Numbered from the stretch's first letter, positions 1 to 14,695 are shown. The stretch: 64,000 bases of DNA from Linyphia triangularis (GCA_963978545.1 OZ021729.1:84796670-84860669), one strand, 5' to 3'. Notes: generated by a model not told the origin, from the sequence alone. Numbers and translations are program-made.

Positions 1-1267
1 CTAATAGAGAACTTTTGTATTAAACATACCAGAGAATTGGCATCGATTTGAAGTGCAGTTCTGTACAAGCAGTTATGGAAACTACTTCATTAAATAATGT
101 ATTCTTAAGATTATGTTCCAACCACAACAAATAAAGCTATAATGCAAGTATCTTTGGAAAGTGTCAGCAATCAACCTCGGTTATTATACCAAAGCATTAA
201 GACTTTTCAACCTTTACTTTAACCTCTTAACAGCCAACTGAAATGGATCTTGATCTCTTCTGTGCCAAATTATTTTCCCTTTCCTTAAATCGAAATGGCA
301 CAAGAGGCATCAAAGTTCTCTTGGCAAGAATTAAGTTTGTGACAACTATCCTGTTTATATAAGGCTGAACGTTCTCCAAGGGACATCATGTGTAAAAATA
401 ATCGGTCATATAACTGCCTGTGCAAATATTGTTAATGGGTGTTCTTGTTTCATATTGCGCAGAATTGTTTTAATGTTGAGAATGTAATTTTTGCTAAAAG
501 ATAACTTTAATTCATTGTGAATATATTTTATTTGTTTTAGAGGGTTCTATGCATAAAATAAGTAATCACCACACAGAAAGCGGTAATATACTGGCACAGG
601 GTTTTTCACATGTTTGTATTTGAGAATACATTTTGGTTGACGGCATTATATATAGAGAGATTAGTTTGAAAATATCTTACAGAAGAGAGAGATCATTCCA
701 AAAATATTTCTTATTTTTAAGTTGGCTTTTATTTTATTTTTGAAGAAGCATTCCTTGATTTACTCCTAAGGCATTTTAAATCTATTAAAATGATTTGTCA
801 CAACTTAATAATATATATATAGTAAGTGCAAATTGCAATATTTTTCGATGACTTTTGAATAGTTTTCGGATTAGTTTGGAAGTTTAATAATGAAACACAG
901 TTGGAAAGTATTTCATGTGTTAGATGTGGGTGTATTTGATTTTCCAAACTTTTAATTAAAATAACATGCTTTTGAATAAACAAATATATATTACAATCGA
1001 ACTTATCCAACTTTAAATTATTAAACATTTTTGGAATGATCATTTTAAAAGGAAATCATCAAATACACTAAAAGATGATAAAAACATTTCATACATTAAG
1101 ATAAATTGGCAAAAAATGGATGAAATATACTACTTCTTTAATACAATAAGTTTATTCTTAAATTAAACACAATGTGAAAGGTAATGGTTGTATTTTGCTA
1201 TTTTATACACTTCGTATCTTTTGCGTACAAAATGCTTTATTAAAATAATTGGTTAAAATTCTAAGTA

Positions 1268-1409
1268 CGGTATGAAATCTGTTCCAAGGTGATTTTCGCC
1301 AACAAATGCCAGCCGCCATTTTATTTTTTAAATTACAAGTGAACTGCCTACGGTTGCTATAATTTGGCGCGGTTTTATGTAAACATTTCTTGGCGCAGAA
1401 TCCGTACCG
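1268..1409. mobile_element. Small TA-flanked MITE
   Basis: Inverted ends CGGTATGAAATCTG and CAGAATCCGTACCG, each flanked by TA, as expected for a Tc1/mariner-type non-autonomous element. No coding capacity. Confidence 0.5.
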
Positions 1410-2858
1410 TATGTTAAAGTTTAACCAAATCTGAAATGAGGAACTTGCATAAGAGAGGAAAATGAATATTTTTTGTATTTTCTAGTGTTATCCAACGAAT
1501 ATATTTGAGCAGTGCAATTATTTTTTATCTTTATGCTTTCAGTTAATAAAAAAAATCGAAATTGAAATTAGCTAAAATCAAAGCATAAGTCACGTGACCA
1601 AAACACATTAAAAAATCTTGACGTAGTTACGCATAGATACTGTCGAAAATCCAAGGAGGAACCTCACTCCCTCCTCGTCTAAAACAGGTTTTAGATTGGT
1701 TCATCATCTGCGCATTGACGTCACACGAAAAAGTAGCTTTTGTCGCCAAATAGCAAAGTGAAAAAGTAAATATTTTTTAAACTATCTATCCAAGCTCAAA
1801 TTTTTGAAAGAATAGTATTGTTTTTCAGTATTTTTTTCGCTACTTTTATTTAAAAATAAAATCAAAAAACGTTGTTTTGATTCAAATGACCTAAAAAAAG
1901 TTAATTTAAGAATTCGCAATATTTTAGCTCGCAAATTTAGCTTCTAATGAAGATTAATACAAGCTTTTGTTACTGATTTTTGAGGTCTAGACATGCGCAA
2001 TATTTTATTTAGTATTTTTTATAAGGTTATATATAAAACGTTTCTCAGCTGTTTTATACTGATGGGAACAATCTAAAATTACACTCAAATATAAATATAA
2101 AAAAATATTGCATACAAAAACAAAAAAATAACGTACAAACGATATGTATAGATTGCACTCGCTTTCATTCTAGTCTTATTTAAAGAAAATGCATTTACAA
2201 AATGACTTATATAAAAGTAATAAAAAATAAAATACTGAGTATACTTCAAATAGCTTTCCATGTTTTTTTTTAAATAAAAGAGTAGACTAAGTAGACCATC
2301 GAAATAATGTGCTTATAAGTTTAAAAGAAAGAAGAAACTTAAAAAAGTTTAATGGTGTCTTATAAAAGACACTGGCTACTGACATAATTTAAATGACAGC
2401 AATAGAAGGGGAGGGGTGGAGAGATAATCGGCTTTTGTATGAAAAAATAAGAAAAATGCACACACACATCTGGAAAGAGTGATAAATACTTCATTTACAA
2501 ATTTTTGGTGGAAAATAGTTTCACGAGAGATTCTATTAGGATGGCACATTCAGTGCCGGAACTATAAAATAAGTTTCTTTCACTTCATTTCAAGCAGTAA
2601 TAATCGTTACGTCTAGGAATTCCTAAATAGATTTGGCTCGATTGTTCATTATCAGCACAAAATGGTTTTGTAGGTGGATTTCGTACGTTTTATTTTATAC
2701 GCAGTAATGGAAGAGCAGGTTGACAGCTGCAAATTAACACGGATTGTCGGGGAATGTATTTTCTTTCCAGTCCACAGGTGATACGGAGTTTCGATAATTT
2801 ATCTCCAATCAGAACAACGCTGATGAATATCTTAATATTCCTGAGAATCGACTCTATA

Positions 2859-3088
2859 CTAAACTCCAACTTAACTTGACATCACTAGACGGTAGATCGT
2901 CACAGTGCTCACATAGGCATTTAATCCATTTTGGCGGCGTGAAAGCATAATGTTCGCCAAACCACAACAGAACAAAAGGCTATAAGGTTTGGCTAGAATT
3001 ATGTCTTCACTCCGCTAAAATGGATTAATTGCCTATGAGCACGGTGAAGATCTATCGTCTAGTGATGTCAAGTTAAGTTGGAGTTTAG
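2859..3088. mobile_element. Fold-back MITE, copy 1
   Basis: 230 bases with long, nearly complementary arms beginning CTAAACTCCAACTTAACTTG, flanked by TATA on both sides. A second copy in the opposite orientation lies at 12462-12690. Confidence 0.8.
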
Positions 3089-3498
3089 TATAGTAGCGTT
3101 GTAGTAAGAGATATGAGTGTTAATCTCTCGGATGTTAATTAACTGGTAAGACATTAAAATGTCCAATAGAAGGCAAAAAAAAATATATACTTTTAAGTTA
3201 ATTTAAGAGTAACTATACTTTTTTTTTTCTTCTTTAGATAATTAAAAATTTTGTAGTTTGCTTTTTTAATGTTTTTATCTTAATATTTTAAAAGTTTGAA
3301 AACTGTTACGCAAAAACCACCACATAAGGAAAAGTATCTATCAAATTGTAACCAGTGTCCTTATCGTTATTGGCTTTCAAGAATCGCTATTAAAATGAAA
3401 GAAAGCTAAACCAATTCTACTCTTTTTTTTAATTCAAGAATTGCGACCAAGAACTATTGATTCTAAACTTTAAAGCTGATTTGCAGATTACCTGTCAG

Positions 3499-3771
3499 CA
3501 AGGCCTGGCGTGGCCCAAAGCACATCTTGTTTTCTGGGCCTTATAAAAAAACGTCCAGTGGGCGCTTCAAAATAGTTATATCGACAGACTGGAAAGATTT
3601 TCCTCTTTAGTCTACAAGTTTAGATAACCAAGTCCAAAACCATCAACCAAATTATAATTCACCTTAATATCACGCTTTATTTTCGAGATCTACAACAATT
3701 TTTAAAATTTTGCGCCCCCCCCCCCCCCCAAATTCCTGGGCTTTGTTGCCTTGGGCGGAAATCAGGCCTTG
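3499..3771. mobile_element. hAT-type MITE
   Basis: Inverted ends CAAGGCCTGG / CAGGCCTTG with near-identical 8-base flanks CCTGTCAG and CCTGTTGG. Contains a C-tract near 3715. Confidence 0.55.
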
Positions 3772-4154
3772 CCTGTTGGAATGTCAGTTGAGGTCGCCAG
3801 TCACTAGATGTCAGCGACTAGTACCGTGTAAATGCTCCATTCCAGTTACTGGAATACCAGTAGCTGGAATCTTTAGTCGATCAAACCTTCCCCTATTTGC
3901 TGGCATGTTTAACCCCTCACCCTTGTTCTTGTGTGACCACCCAAATGGCGGCCTTCAATAGCTGAATAATTCCAATTGCTAGCTCTGTATAGCACTGGAA
4001 AGATTGCATTCCATTGATGCATGGTAGTGACCTTTAAATCAATTTACTTGCTGGTATTACAACTTCTGGCAACGTGTATATCAGCCTTTAGTGAGTACGG
4101 AACAATCAGGTTTAAATTACAGTCAATTAGGTTTTCAAGCTAAATATCAACCAT

Positions 4155-4492
4155 CTATACCTTGGGACAACATTACTTGAGTCTTGAGTACACGCTGTAG
4201 TATCCTTCCGCGTAAAGATATAGTTCTGGACAAATCATAACTTTTAGAGTAATATTTGATAACCTGCGCACACATTTTCGTAATAAACTTAAATATATGT
4301 TGTTAACAATAAAATAAGCTTTTAAGTTTAAATTTTAACTAAAATTATTATACTTTTCTAACCACGGATACTATAAGAGTTTTAACGAATCGTCATATAT
4401 CGTTTCAATTAGTCAATCAGGGCGTAGTAAACCGGTTCACACATCGTTGTAGCGCATCCAATGGTCTCAATAAAGCTTGTCCCAATGTATAG
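4155..4492 (-). mobile_element. MITE-2 copy a
   Basis: Ends CTATACCTTGGGACAA and TTGTCCCAATGTATAG are inverted repeats. The body is shared with the copies at 33152, 38338, 52596, 60114 and the split copy around 24740-26520. Confidence 0.75.
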
Positions 4493-4971
4493 CCAAATCT
4501 TGAGTAATTCCCGCGTTTGATTTCTATTTTTTTTTTAAACACTTTTTGCAATAAATAATTGGAACAATCGGAATCAATTAGTCATACAAATGATAATAAA
4601 TTCTAACATTCTGTAGGACCCTCTCCTGGCTATTGTCCATGCTTTACACGGCAGCCAAGAATAAATTTCGCCAATTGAAACCCTACTCTAAGACAAAAAA
4701 AAAAAGCTTGAAATTGAAGATGAAAGAGCTCACATGGAATTGGCGAGAGATCAGAAATATTGCAACATGAAAAGGTTGGATATCACAGAGGGGGTTGAAG
4801 ATAGTACCAGAAAAGTTGAGGGGTTCCCTTCTTTGAGACAAGAGAACATTTTCCGTTCGAAGGAATTCAGCCGTCATGGGTGTAGCTTGACGGAGAAGTA
4901 GAATACTTTGTTCCATCCCGTTTTCTGATAGTCTGCGTTTTATGAGGGAGTGGAGTTGTAAGGGTGCTGCT

Positions 4972-5061
4972 TCAGGTGCGGAGATTGGGATCCTCCCCTC
5001 CACCGAAGGGTGCTTGCTCCTGCTCTTCGTCATCGTCCTCGTCATCTCTGCGTTGAGCGAC
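4972..5061 (-). CDS. Anoctamin last exon, acidic C-terminus and stop
   Basis: [20 protein letters not shown], ending PNLRT and TGA at 4972-4974. Phase 0 from exon 18. The low-complexity acidic tail is not conserved across the family, so this exon rests on splice signal and phase alone. No obvious minus-strand AATAAA lies close downstream. Confidence 0.75.
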   Translation of the reverse strand, partial: VAQRRDDEDDDEEQEQAPFGGGEDPNLRT

Positions 5062-6101
5062 CTGAAACATTTGAGAGGAGAATTGAGTCATGTATAGTTA
5101 CAAAAATGGTACTCCACTTTTGAAACTATGCATGTCTATAGGGGACGTCACAAGGAGGTCCATTTGCGCCGCTCCAAGGCTTTTGGAAATTAAATTTAAA
5201 GTAAAGAAAAGTTGCGATAATCCCAGGAGTAAGAAAGTGTATTTCTGGGGGGATTTAAATTATTAATTTGATTAAATTAATGAGAACCTATTAATTAGTA
5301 TTTCAGTAAGAAATCCCAGTCTCAATTTGAAAAATAGTTTTGAACCAAAAATTTAGATCTCTTGCACGGTCTGCGGTTTCCTGGACATGAGTCTGCCATT
5401 ATACGTACTTTAAGTAGACATCTTATTGAGTATGTCTACTTCGAGTGTTAAGGCAGGAAAGACAAAAACACTTTTTTCTTGGTCTAAATACGATTCTTAT
5501 TCTTTTTACTTTCAATTATTCATATGCTTACATAGGGTAATGAAAGTATAGTATTCGGTTAAAAAAAACAAAAAAAAACAACAAAAAAAACATTTCTTCA
5601 CGTTTTGGAACATCCCGATTTCAAAAAAGTTTCCTAGAAAAAAATTTCTGTCTGTGGTCAGCATAACTTCCAAATTGACCTAGGATGTTCAAATTTTTGT
5701 GTACGGGTTACAGGCAACCATGGTTGGTTGTTTTCAGATTATCTGGCGCCGTCAGCAACACGAGGGCTATAATGCGCCAAAACATTCGTCATTAGACAAG
5801 CCAACATACATTTACAAACACCCATGCCTAACACGGGACTCGGAACCCCCAACCTCGCGGTCTAGAAGCCAGCACGCTAACCACTATACCGTTTGGTCGG
5901 CTACAGGCAACCATGAGGGAGGCCTATCATTAAGGTTTTTGTCAAAATCGCCTATGCACATAAGATAACTTGCCATTGAAAAAATCATGCTTTTCAATGA
6001 TTGCTAAAATAAATGGTTATAATGATTTTGATCAAAATCACCTTTTTACTTTCAATTACCCATATGTATTATACATAGGGTAACAAAAGTATAGCATTCG
6101 G

Positions 6102-6139
<38 letters not shown>

Positions 6140-9100
6140 ACGATTTTCAAAATCAAGTTTTTCAATGATTTCTAAAAAAAACCGGCTCCAATGATTTTGT
6201 TCAAAATCGCTGTGATGATGCCTCTGAAGGTGTTCTAAACATCCCCACCTCTGAAATTCACGTAAAAATGCTATAATGGCGTAAAAAGTTGAAAAACGAA
6301 TGTCTTGAACACAGAGCTCTCTATCCATGAGCATGCCTCATCAACGATCGTTTTTTCTTCTCCCCTCAATTTCACTTATAATAAAGGATAATATAAGGAT
6401 TATCGAAAAGTACAACGCCAAAATCACAATTCTGGCCTGCAATTGAAAGTGTTGCGATGTTCTACACCCCTAGTTTTTTCTTCTCTCCACAGTTTCGCGT
6501 ATAAGAAATGAATATCGAAAAGTATATCGTCAAAATCACCATTTTGGAGGAGTTTTTTTTTTTTTTTTAAAGACCAGTACAAGAATTATCACAAAAAATA
6601 CCGCCAAACAGGCCATTTTGGTCTATTCCTAGTTGACGTTAAAATATCGCCAAGCCGATTTGGCGCTGTTTTGTAGGCGATACAGTTCTAAATTTGGCAA
6701 CCCCATTTTTTTTATTGACGTGCTTTGGCTTCGACCTTTCTATACCACAAATCATGGAGCTGGTTAGCTTCTCAATTTTTCATATTAGAATTCCGAATTG
6801 GCGACATTCTGGCTTTGTCGCCAACTTTTCAAAAGTGCGCCAACCCATAAACGTGAACTAGGAATTTACCATAGTGTATTTGAAATTAGTGTGATGTTCC
6901 ACACCCGTATTGGATGTCATTCTTTAATAAATATGATAGTTATATGCATGGACTTGAACATTCTATACTTTGCAATTTAGGTTATTTTTTAGCTTTTGAA
7001 ACAATTATTTATTGGAATTATTTTATTATTAACAAGAATTATTAAAATCTGATCAATGATTATACTGAAAATTAGGGGCGGCATAAATCGAAAATCACAG
7101 GGCCCATTTTATGTCCCAGTACGCCACTGCTGCTGAAGCATAAGGACTCTTCTTACCTTCATGATGGCATCCGAGTCGGCAAGTGCCTGTTTGGCGAGGT
7201 ACCTCTCCCTCTTGATCTTCAGCTCCAACGCCTCGGGAATGTCGGGCACAAGCATGTCAATAAGACGACAGACAGCGAACACAATGTGCTGCAAAACGAA
7301 ATTAAGACAGTAACTCGTTTTGCCCGAATAAGAGCAAATTGCCATTTTGATGTAGATGATTGTAATCTTAGTATGATGGACTTTTTTTTGGGATGTACGA
7401 CACACCTAGGGATGGGGGTTGAGGTTTACATTACACAACTCTAACCAGCTCGAAGACTTGGATTGACATGGCTAATGTATTTTCGATACTTACGTATTAT
7501 AGCAACCAGGTTGGCGCGATTTGACGGCATTCAATTTAACCAGTAAGCAAAATAATTTCTTTACGAAAACCACGTATAACACGTAGGGTTGCCGTAAGTA
7601 GGGTCGCCAAATTTGGCGATTTTTGCGAATTTTGGTTGCCGTAAGTAGGGTCGCCAAATTTGGCGATTTATGCGAATTTTGGCCTGGTTGCGTTAATACG
7701 TAATACCGTATTTTCAAAAGGATATGAAGACTTTTTTTGCAATAACTGGATTTTGAGTAGTAAAATTTCACTTTAATTACGATTTGAATGTGGAAATCGA
7801 TTCGGGTGATGATTTCGGTTACCCTAGTTGCAAACAGATTGTAGAATTTTGAAATTTTAGAAATGTGAAATTTTCCATACGATTAACATGGGGAAAATTA
7901 AAAATTTTGAAAGTGCACTTTTTGGGACCAACTTTAGACCCACTTCTTATTTAGTGAGTGTTATAAAATTGGAATTCGAGATTCTCCTATATAAATAGCT
8001 TCAATTTTACAAATGGGAACATTTTTTTACTTTTTGAACAATAATTCGTTGAATAGTCCCCCATGTGTTTTCAATATGGGATTTGAATTTTCGAGAAAAT
8101 GGCTCAAACCAATTTGGCCTTAAGAAGGCCAATATGGCAACCCTGATCAGCGTGGATTGTCTTTCTATCCCCCCCCCCCCCTAGTCTGTCCTGATCAGAC
8201 TGCTCCCGATCGGAGTTGCAGCTCATGCTGGAATTAACTAATGTGGCAAAATAATATTTGCATGTGACATAAATGTCTGATACATCTTGTCTTCCTTCAA
8301 ATGGTTAGCTGGAAGCTTATGTTTTTATAACACAGTTTCAGATAATTCCAGCAAATAATGGCAACACTCCGATCGGGTGCAGTCTGATCTGGACAGACTA
8401 CTGAGGAGGAGTTAATAAGACATTCCGCACTGGAATGTGATCAGCAACGAATGTCTTTTGTAATTCGCAGAAATGTGGACAGGTGGTTTACTCAGTGCAA
8501 TATTTTTAAGTTAGAGGATGGTTGCGTACAAAATTTTAACCCTTTGCACTCGTAATTATGCTTTAGAAAGTTAGTAAATAACTCGGAATTTTTTTTTTTT
8601 TCATGTTCATTCAAGATGAATTTTTTTTATGGAAATGTGTTCCAATTCAACTAGAAGGTTTACTATCCTTAAATCAAATATTTAAGAATATAGTCCCTGA
8701 ATACACCCCTTGACCTAGGATGGAAATGTGGCCACATAATATTTTATTTTTCAAAGTGTCAAAATAATTTATTGATACTACTAATAATACTTAAGTGTAT
8801 TACACTACACCGCATTGACCCTTTGCATTCCGCTGTCCCCTTTCTGGGGGACATCGTAATCTAGCATATCACTCGGATGTGCCCTCTCAGGGGACATTAA
8901 AGTTTATTAGTGATTACGGAGAATTAACTTTCTCCAGCACAACTTTTTGAGAAATACATGTTTCCCTGAAGTTTTCTCTTGAAATGGCAGCACAAGAAAT
9001 CAAATCAAAATATGGTAAAATTACCAAGATATATAAAAAAATATTTCAGTAGGGTTTTGTTTCAAAAGAGAACGTGTGAAGTGTTGGTTCACGATGATCC

Positions 9101-12100
9101 GAGCACTTTTCTGAGCCACTTGAAAGGAGCGATAAGGAGAGTTTGCCGATGGTTGGGTTTGTTGAAATTTGCTGGCACTAGGGCTAAGCTGCTGGTAGCC
9201 GTCCAGAATGGTTCGGAGTACAAAAGGTTAAAAATCTAAGAAATGCAATAATATGAACAAACTATATCAACAATATTTAAGGGAGGAACGTAATGCCGGC
9301 AACTCCACCAAAGCAAATCCAACTTAGAAATAATTCGAACAGAAATGCTTTGGTTAAGTTATCACAGTTTGTCCAATACAGATGCGACAGGGGACATCCG
9401 AGGGCGATGGTAAAACGAGTGATGTCCCCCATACGGGGACATAAGAGTGAAAAGGGTTAAAAGTGCTTCGTGTACTTGCAAAAAGGGAAATGTCGTGCTC
9501 TTCGGGTCTTAAAGAATGTTGAAGAAACGGAAGTTTGCTGCCCTTACCTCAAAAAGGATGACGAAGCCGAATCTGAGTGCCAGCAGGCGCCAGTAGAATG
9601 TGGTGAGATGCCCTTCTTTATCCCTGAAGTCTGAATACCTGTGTGAAATAAACAGAATTCCAAAGAAAATTGTACAGCAAGGCTGATGTAACTAAGAACA
9701 TTATTTTTTAATATTTTTATTGGGTATTCTCTTGTTCTTTTAGTTCAACTAAAAACAAAAACAAAAAAAAAACACCCTACTTTTCAGAGAATATACCTGA
9801 ATATACAACAAGAAGGAACAATTGTGAAGCATAAGATTTTACATTTAGAACTACGCTTTTTTCACGTGTCCTAACATTTCCATTTCTTGCAGTGCATACA
9901 GTCAGTCACAAAAGTCTACATACACCCGCTAATTTTCGCAGATCTAGCACTTTACTCATATTTTTGAATATACAACTTTATTTTCGTTAACATCTTGGAT
10001 AATAACTCATATCTAACAAAAAAATTATGAACAAATTCGTTAAAATATAACAAAAATTAACAATATATTAAATTATATAGTCACAAAAGTCTACATACAG
10101 AGACAGAACAATACAAACTTTCAGAATTAAATGCCAAAAAATGTAACATTAATACTTTGTAAAACCTCCTTTTGAAGTAACAACTGTCTGAATTAGGTTT
10201 GGCATCGACATAACCAGATTTTTTGTCGTCTCAGGTGTAATTTGAGACCATGCAAGCTCTATTGCCTTCTTTAGGGTTTCCTTGCTTGTTACCGATTGCT
10301 TCCGAACTCTCCTATCAACTTCCTCCCAAAAGTGCTCTATGGGATTAAGGTCTGGGGACTGTGGCGGCGAATGGAGCTGTTTAGGCGTTTTATAGAGTAG
10401 CCATTCCTTAACAATCTTAGCTGTATGTTTTGGGTCGTTTCTTGCTGGAAGACAAAGTTGTTCCCAAGTCCCAATTTTCGAACCGATGGAAGTAGATTGT
10501 CTTGCGAAATCTTCAGGTATTCAAATCGATTCATTTTGCCATCGATAAACACTAAATTGCCCACTCCAACGGCCGCCATTGCTCCCCAAACCATAACACT
10601 GCCTCCACCGTGTTTCACAGTTGGAGTCAAATTCTCGGGATTCATTTCTGTGTTTTTTTTCCTCCAGATTTTTCCGCGGCCATCACTCCCGAACACGTTG
10701 AACTTACTCTCGTCTGTAAAAACAACTGTTTTCCAAAAATTAAAATCTTGGTCAATATGTGCAGAAGCAAAATCAAGTCTCTTTTGTTTGTTAGTAGATG
10801 AAATGAACGGCTTTCGTCTAGAAACTCTTATCATTGTAGCCGGCTGATCGAAGAATTCTACGAACAGTTTCGGGATGCACTTTCTTTCCACTAGCTGTTG
10901 CAATTTGATTTGCTAATTTTGGAGCACTAATTTTCGGATTTTTTTTCACTTTTCTTACTATGGTTCTTGCATCACGATCATTAAACTTCCTTGGACGACC
11001 ACATCGATATTTGTTAAGCACTTTTCTAAGCATAACATAATTTCTGTAGATTGTTCGAACAGTTGACCGACTTTTTTTTACAATTTTTGCATAAGATTTC
11101 TTTTCACATTTCATTCTTACTATCATATTTCGAAGTTCTAAAGATGTTTCCTTTCCCTGACTCATTTCGTTGAAGTTACAATGTCAAAAAATCTCGGGAA
11201 ATGAAGATTAGAATAGATAAGGAAACATGTAACCTCAAACTAAGACAATCTTCCAAAATAATTTTGTATGCAAATTTTTTTCCGTCCGCCAATCAGGTGT
11301 ATGCAGACTTTTGCGACTTGATAATTACTATACAAATCACAAAATTACCTAGAAATTATTATTTCTGAATATTTTTATTATGGAAAACAAATTTTTTAGA
11401 GAAAACTGAAGGTGTGATATGATTTTTAAAATTGAAATTTAATTGCTTTTTGAGAAACCTTTATTTTGATCAGTGTATGTAGATTTTTGTGACTGACTGT
11501 ACATATATACAAGTCAAATTTCGGGTCATTGTGACCATCGGTTCTTTTTGTAAAGTTTTAATTATAGTTTCCCTGTGTGCTATCGGCAGACGTAAACTTT
11601 TCAATTTTGATGTGGATGGACGAGGTCTGATAATCGGAGTTTATGATTAATTTATATAAACATTCTTCAAAAATAAACGTTCACCAAGAACTGTAAATAT
11701 TTATTTTCCTCCTAGTCCTAATGTAATACATTTTTAAGAAATTGACTAATGAAATTTTGTTTAAAAAATATGAGATTGTTTTCAGACACAAAAATAGAAA
11801 TACATTAAATTTTTGTACTAATTTCAATTCATTTAAAGTTTTAAGTTAAAATAAAAAAAAAATTAACCAATTAGTGTTTTTCCGACCTTTTTCACCATAT
11901 GACACCACTGAAATAAATAAAAAAAAAAAATCACAACCTATTTTTAAATAGTTAATAGAGACAAGTTTCATCATCTCATCAAATTTCCTTCATCAGCTTT
12001 CATTATTTTTATTATACTATGTACAAAATGCCATATCTTTTAAGAAGAAGTCCTAGTAAGGACCAATCCCTATACTCGCCATGTTACAATCTTCTAGCCC

Positions 12101-14641
12101 AGTGCATTTAGAAACTACTTTCTATAAAACCCCCTTGACATTTGGAGAGTAGGTACGAAAATGATCATTTCATGAAATGGCATAAATCAAAAACTCGAAA
12201 ATACCGCTTAATATATTTTATTTTATATTTGAAATCCTTACGTCAATGCATATACAGTGGCTCCACCTGGTTTTGTCTTTTGGTATTTTAATATTCATTT
12301 ATAATAGATAAACATTAAATGAAAACAATTTATGTCACTTCATTAAGTGATCCTTTTCGCATCTACTCACCAAACGTGAAGGTGGTTGTAGAAAGTAGTT
12401 TCTAAATGCACTGGACTAGAAGATTGTAACATAGCGAGAACAGAGAATGAGTCTTACTATACTAAACTCCAACTTAACTTGACATCACTAGACAATAGAT
12501 CTTCACCGTGCTCATGGGCAATTAATCCATTTTAGCGGAGTGAAGACATAATTCTCGCCAAACCTTATAGCCTTTTGTTCTGTTGTGGTTTGGCGAACAT
12601 TATGCTTTCACGCCGACAAAATGGATTAAACACCTATGAGCACTGTGACGATCTACCGTCTAGGTGATGTCAAGTTAAGTTGAAGTTTAGTATAGGACTT
12701 CCCCTAAAAGCAATATTTTCGGCTGGCAATATGTGCGGGAAAATATTTCATTAGGTATTGCGTGGGAAGAAATTTCCAGGTTATATTCTTTAACAGGCGA
12801 TAGGTCTCAAAATGATGGAGAACTTCAAGAAAGGTTGGTTGGTTGTTTTCAGATTATCTGGCGCCGTCAGCAACACGAGGGCTATAATAATGTGCCGAAA
12901 CATTCGTCATTAGACAAGCCAACATACATTTACAAACACCCATGCCCAACACGGAACCCGCAACCTCGCGGTCTAGAAGCCAGCACGCTAACCACCATAC
13001 CGTTTGGTCGGCAGGAAAAGGAAGGAGTAAGAAAAGGAGTTTGAACTTAAGAAGGAGGAGCCATTACCTGCATGCTTGTGTGAGGGTGCCATTGGGTGCC
13101 CATGCCAGGGTGAAGTTGACGTATCCCTTCAAGTCCCAACTGTATTCGTACTCGTACAGCATTTTGGGAAGGAACTCGGAAGTGAAGGCGATCAGAAACG
13201 CCTACAAAACGAAATGTACTGATACATGTTCATAATAACCAGCTTAATATTTGCAAATTTAAATTTTTTTATGTACATACAGATGCAGAGGATGGATCCG
13301 CGTTTAAAAGTAGTACTATTTTTTTTCCTTGTTGAATTTACATTTGAATGGCACGATATAGATAAACAACTGGATGGACTGCTTAACGCTGGGAAAATGA
13401 AGCCGTTGCCAGATGCAGTTGGTGGGATAAAAAATACGGATTGCCGAGGATTGAAAATAAAATTTGGGGTTGTACACAGCAGAAATGTCAATGGTAGACC
13501 TTAATTAGTAATAATGTGCAAAAAAATATATACTCTAACACTTTACAAGGTTTTTCGCATTCCCATCCAACTATTAAAGTGAACTGTGATTGGTTAATCA
13601 TCCCACCAGCTTCGCAATCCCCGGTTTCATTTTTCTCTTTGCATTGACAATGGAGCAGTCTATCCAGTTGTTTATCTATATCGATGTTGGTAACACGTAA
13701 GCCATTTAAAAAATTTGCGTTGAAATGCATTGCAAATAGTGATTTAAATAATAATAATAATAATAATAAAAGATTCGTAAAAATCGAATGCAGAGTAAAT
13801 GATTGAGCAGAATTTCGAGAAGGGGCGGTGGTTATATTTGTACAGTCATAACAGTGTAAAAAGTTAATAGAATTTTTTTTTTTTATGTATTTAGCAGAGT
13901 ATATCTTTAATCTAGATATTACCTTTATAATTTATACTTAAAGCTTGATTCAAAAAAATAAAGTCAGATTGTAATTGAAATTGAAAGACCAAATTAATCT
14001 TCTAGAAAACTGGAAATTGTGATTTGAAGTTTGATTTTTTTTTAAAAACTAAAATAAAATAATTGCCTCGATTCAGTGAGTGAAGAAGTCTAACAATAAA
14101 AATATAGTCCATAAAAATAATTTTACTAATAAAAATCCTTTATACGCATTGCCAATTTTTATGTTCTTTAATAAAGCGTCGTTTCTGTTGCCAGCGTGTG
14201 CTTGGTGTTGGCATCTAATTTTAAATACTAAAAACATCTCTATCAGCAAAATATGAAAATACCAAATTTATTCATAAAAAATTAACGTGAATTTATGCAC
14301 TCTCATTTAAATATCTTTTATTTATTGCGATTAAAGAAATTTTTTTAATTTAATTATTAAAACAATTTTGGCAACAGGAAAGAGTTTCTTCTCTGATCAG
14401 TTAAATGCTATTTCAGCGCGGTTTTAATGACAAGTTCGTTAACTAGTAGAGGTCGGAAATATCGATACTATATCGTTGCAAAGAAAAAAAAATCGATAAA
14501 ATATCGATCTATCGATACATGATTTTTTTTTTATTTGATTTTCAATTTTGCCAGAAACAAAGTTTTTCGGGGCAAATTTCTACTTTTCATGATTGCTTTT
14601 TTGTAAGGTGACTACTTTTTCCAACTGAAATGGATCTATTA

Positions 14642-14695
<54 letters not shown>

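Larger units (their letters stand above)
1..4971. other. Sequence downstream of the anoctamin stop
   Basis: AT-rich and without a convincing gene. It holds four small repeats listed separately: 1268-1409, 2859-3088, 3499-3771 and 4155-4492. The stretches 1-1260, 1410-2850 and 3093-3490 show only low-complexity DNA. The 3' UTR presumably occupies the part next to 4972. Confidence 0.7.
7289..9547 (-). other. Intron between exons 17 and 18
   Basis: Holds a tandem duplication of about 49 bases (7585-7685, unit GTTGCCGTAAGTAGGGTCGC...), an inverted-end MITE (8182-8400) and a piggyBac-like element (8819-9456). The remainder is AT-rich with no gene. Confidence 0.7.
9639..13067 (-). other. Intron between exons 16 and 17
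   Basis: Holds a Tc1 element (9899-11499), MITE-1 copy a (12046-12703) with a fold-back MITE inside it, and a SINE (12834-13012). The 11502-12045 stretch is AT-rich and empty by eye. Confidence 0.75.

Noticed and set aside
4683..5045. 120-codon minus-strand frame
   Set aside because: It overlaps the last anoctamin exon in another frame, has no family signature and lies mostly in 3' sequence.
8979..9239. 86-codon frame as a piggyBac transposase
   Set aside because: No DDD motif or similarity visible; far too short.
10425..10847. Plus-strand 140-codon frame
   Set aside because: Antisense of the Tc1 transposase.
12733..13044. Repeated protein-like frame with [12 protein letters not shown]
   Set aside because: The same peptide appears at every SINE copy (5699, 59278, 60125, 60313); it is antisense SINE sequence, not a protein family.
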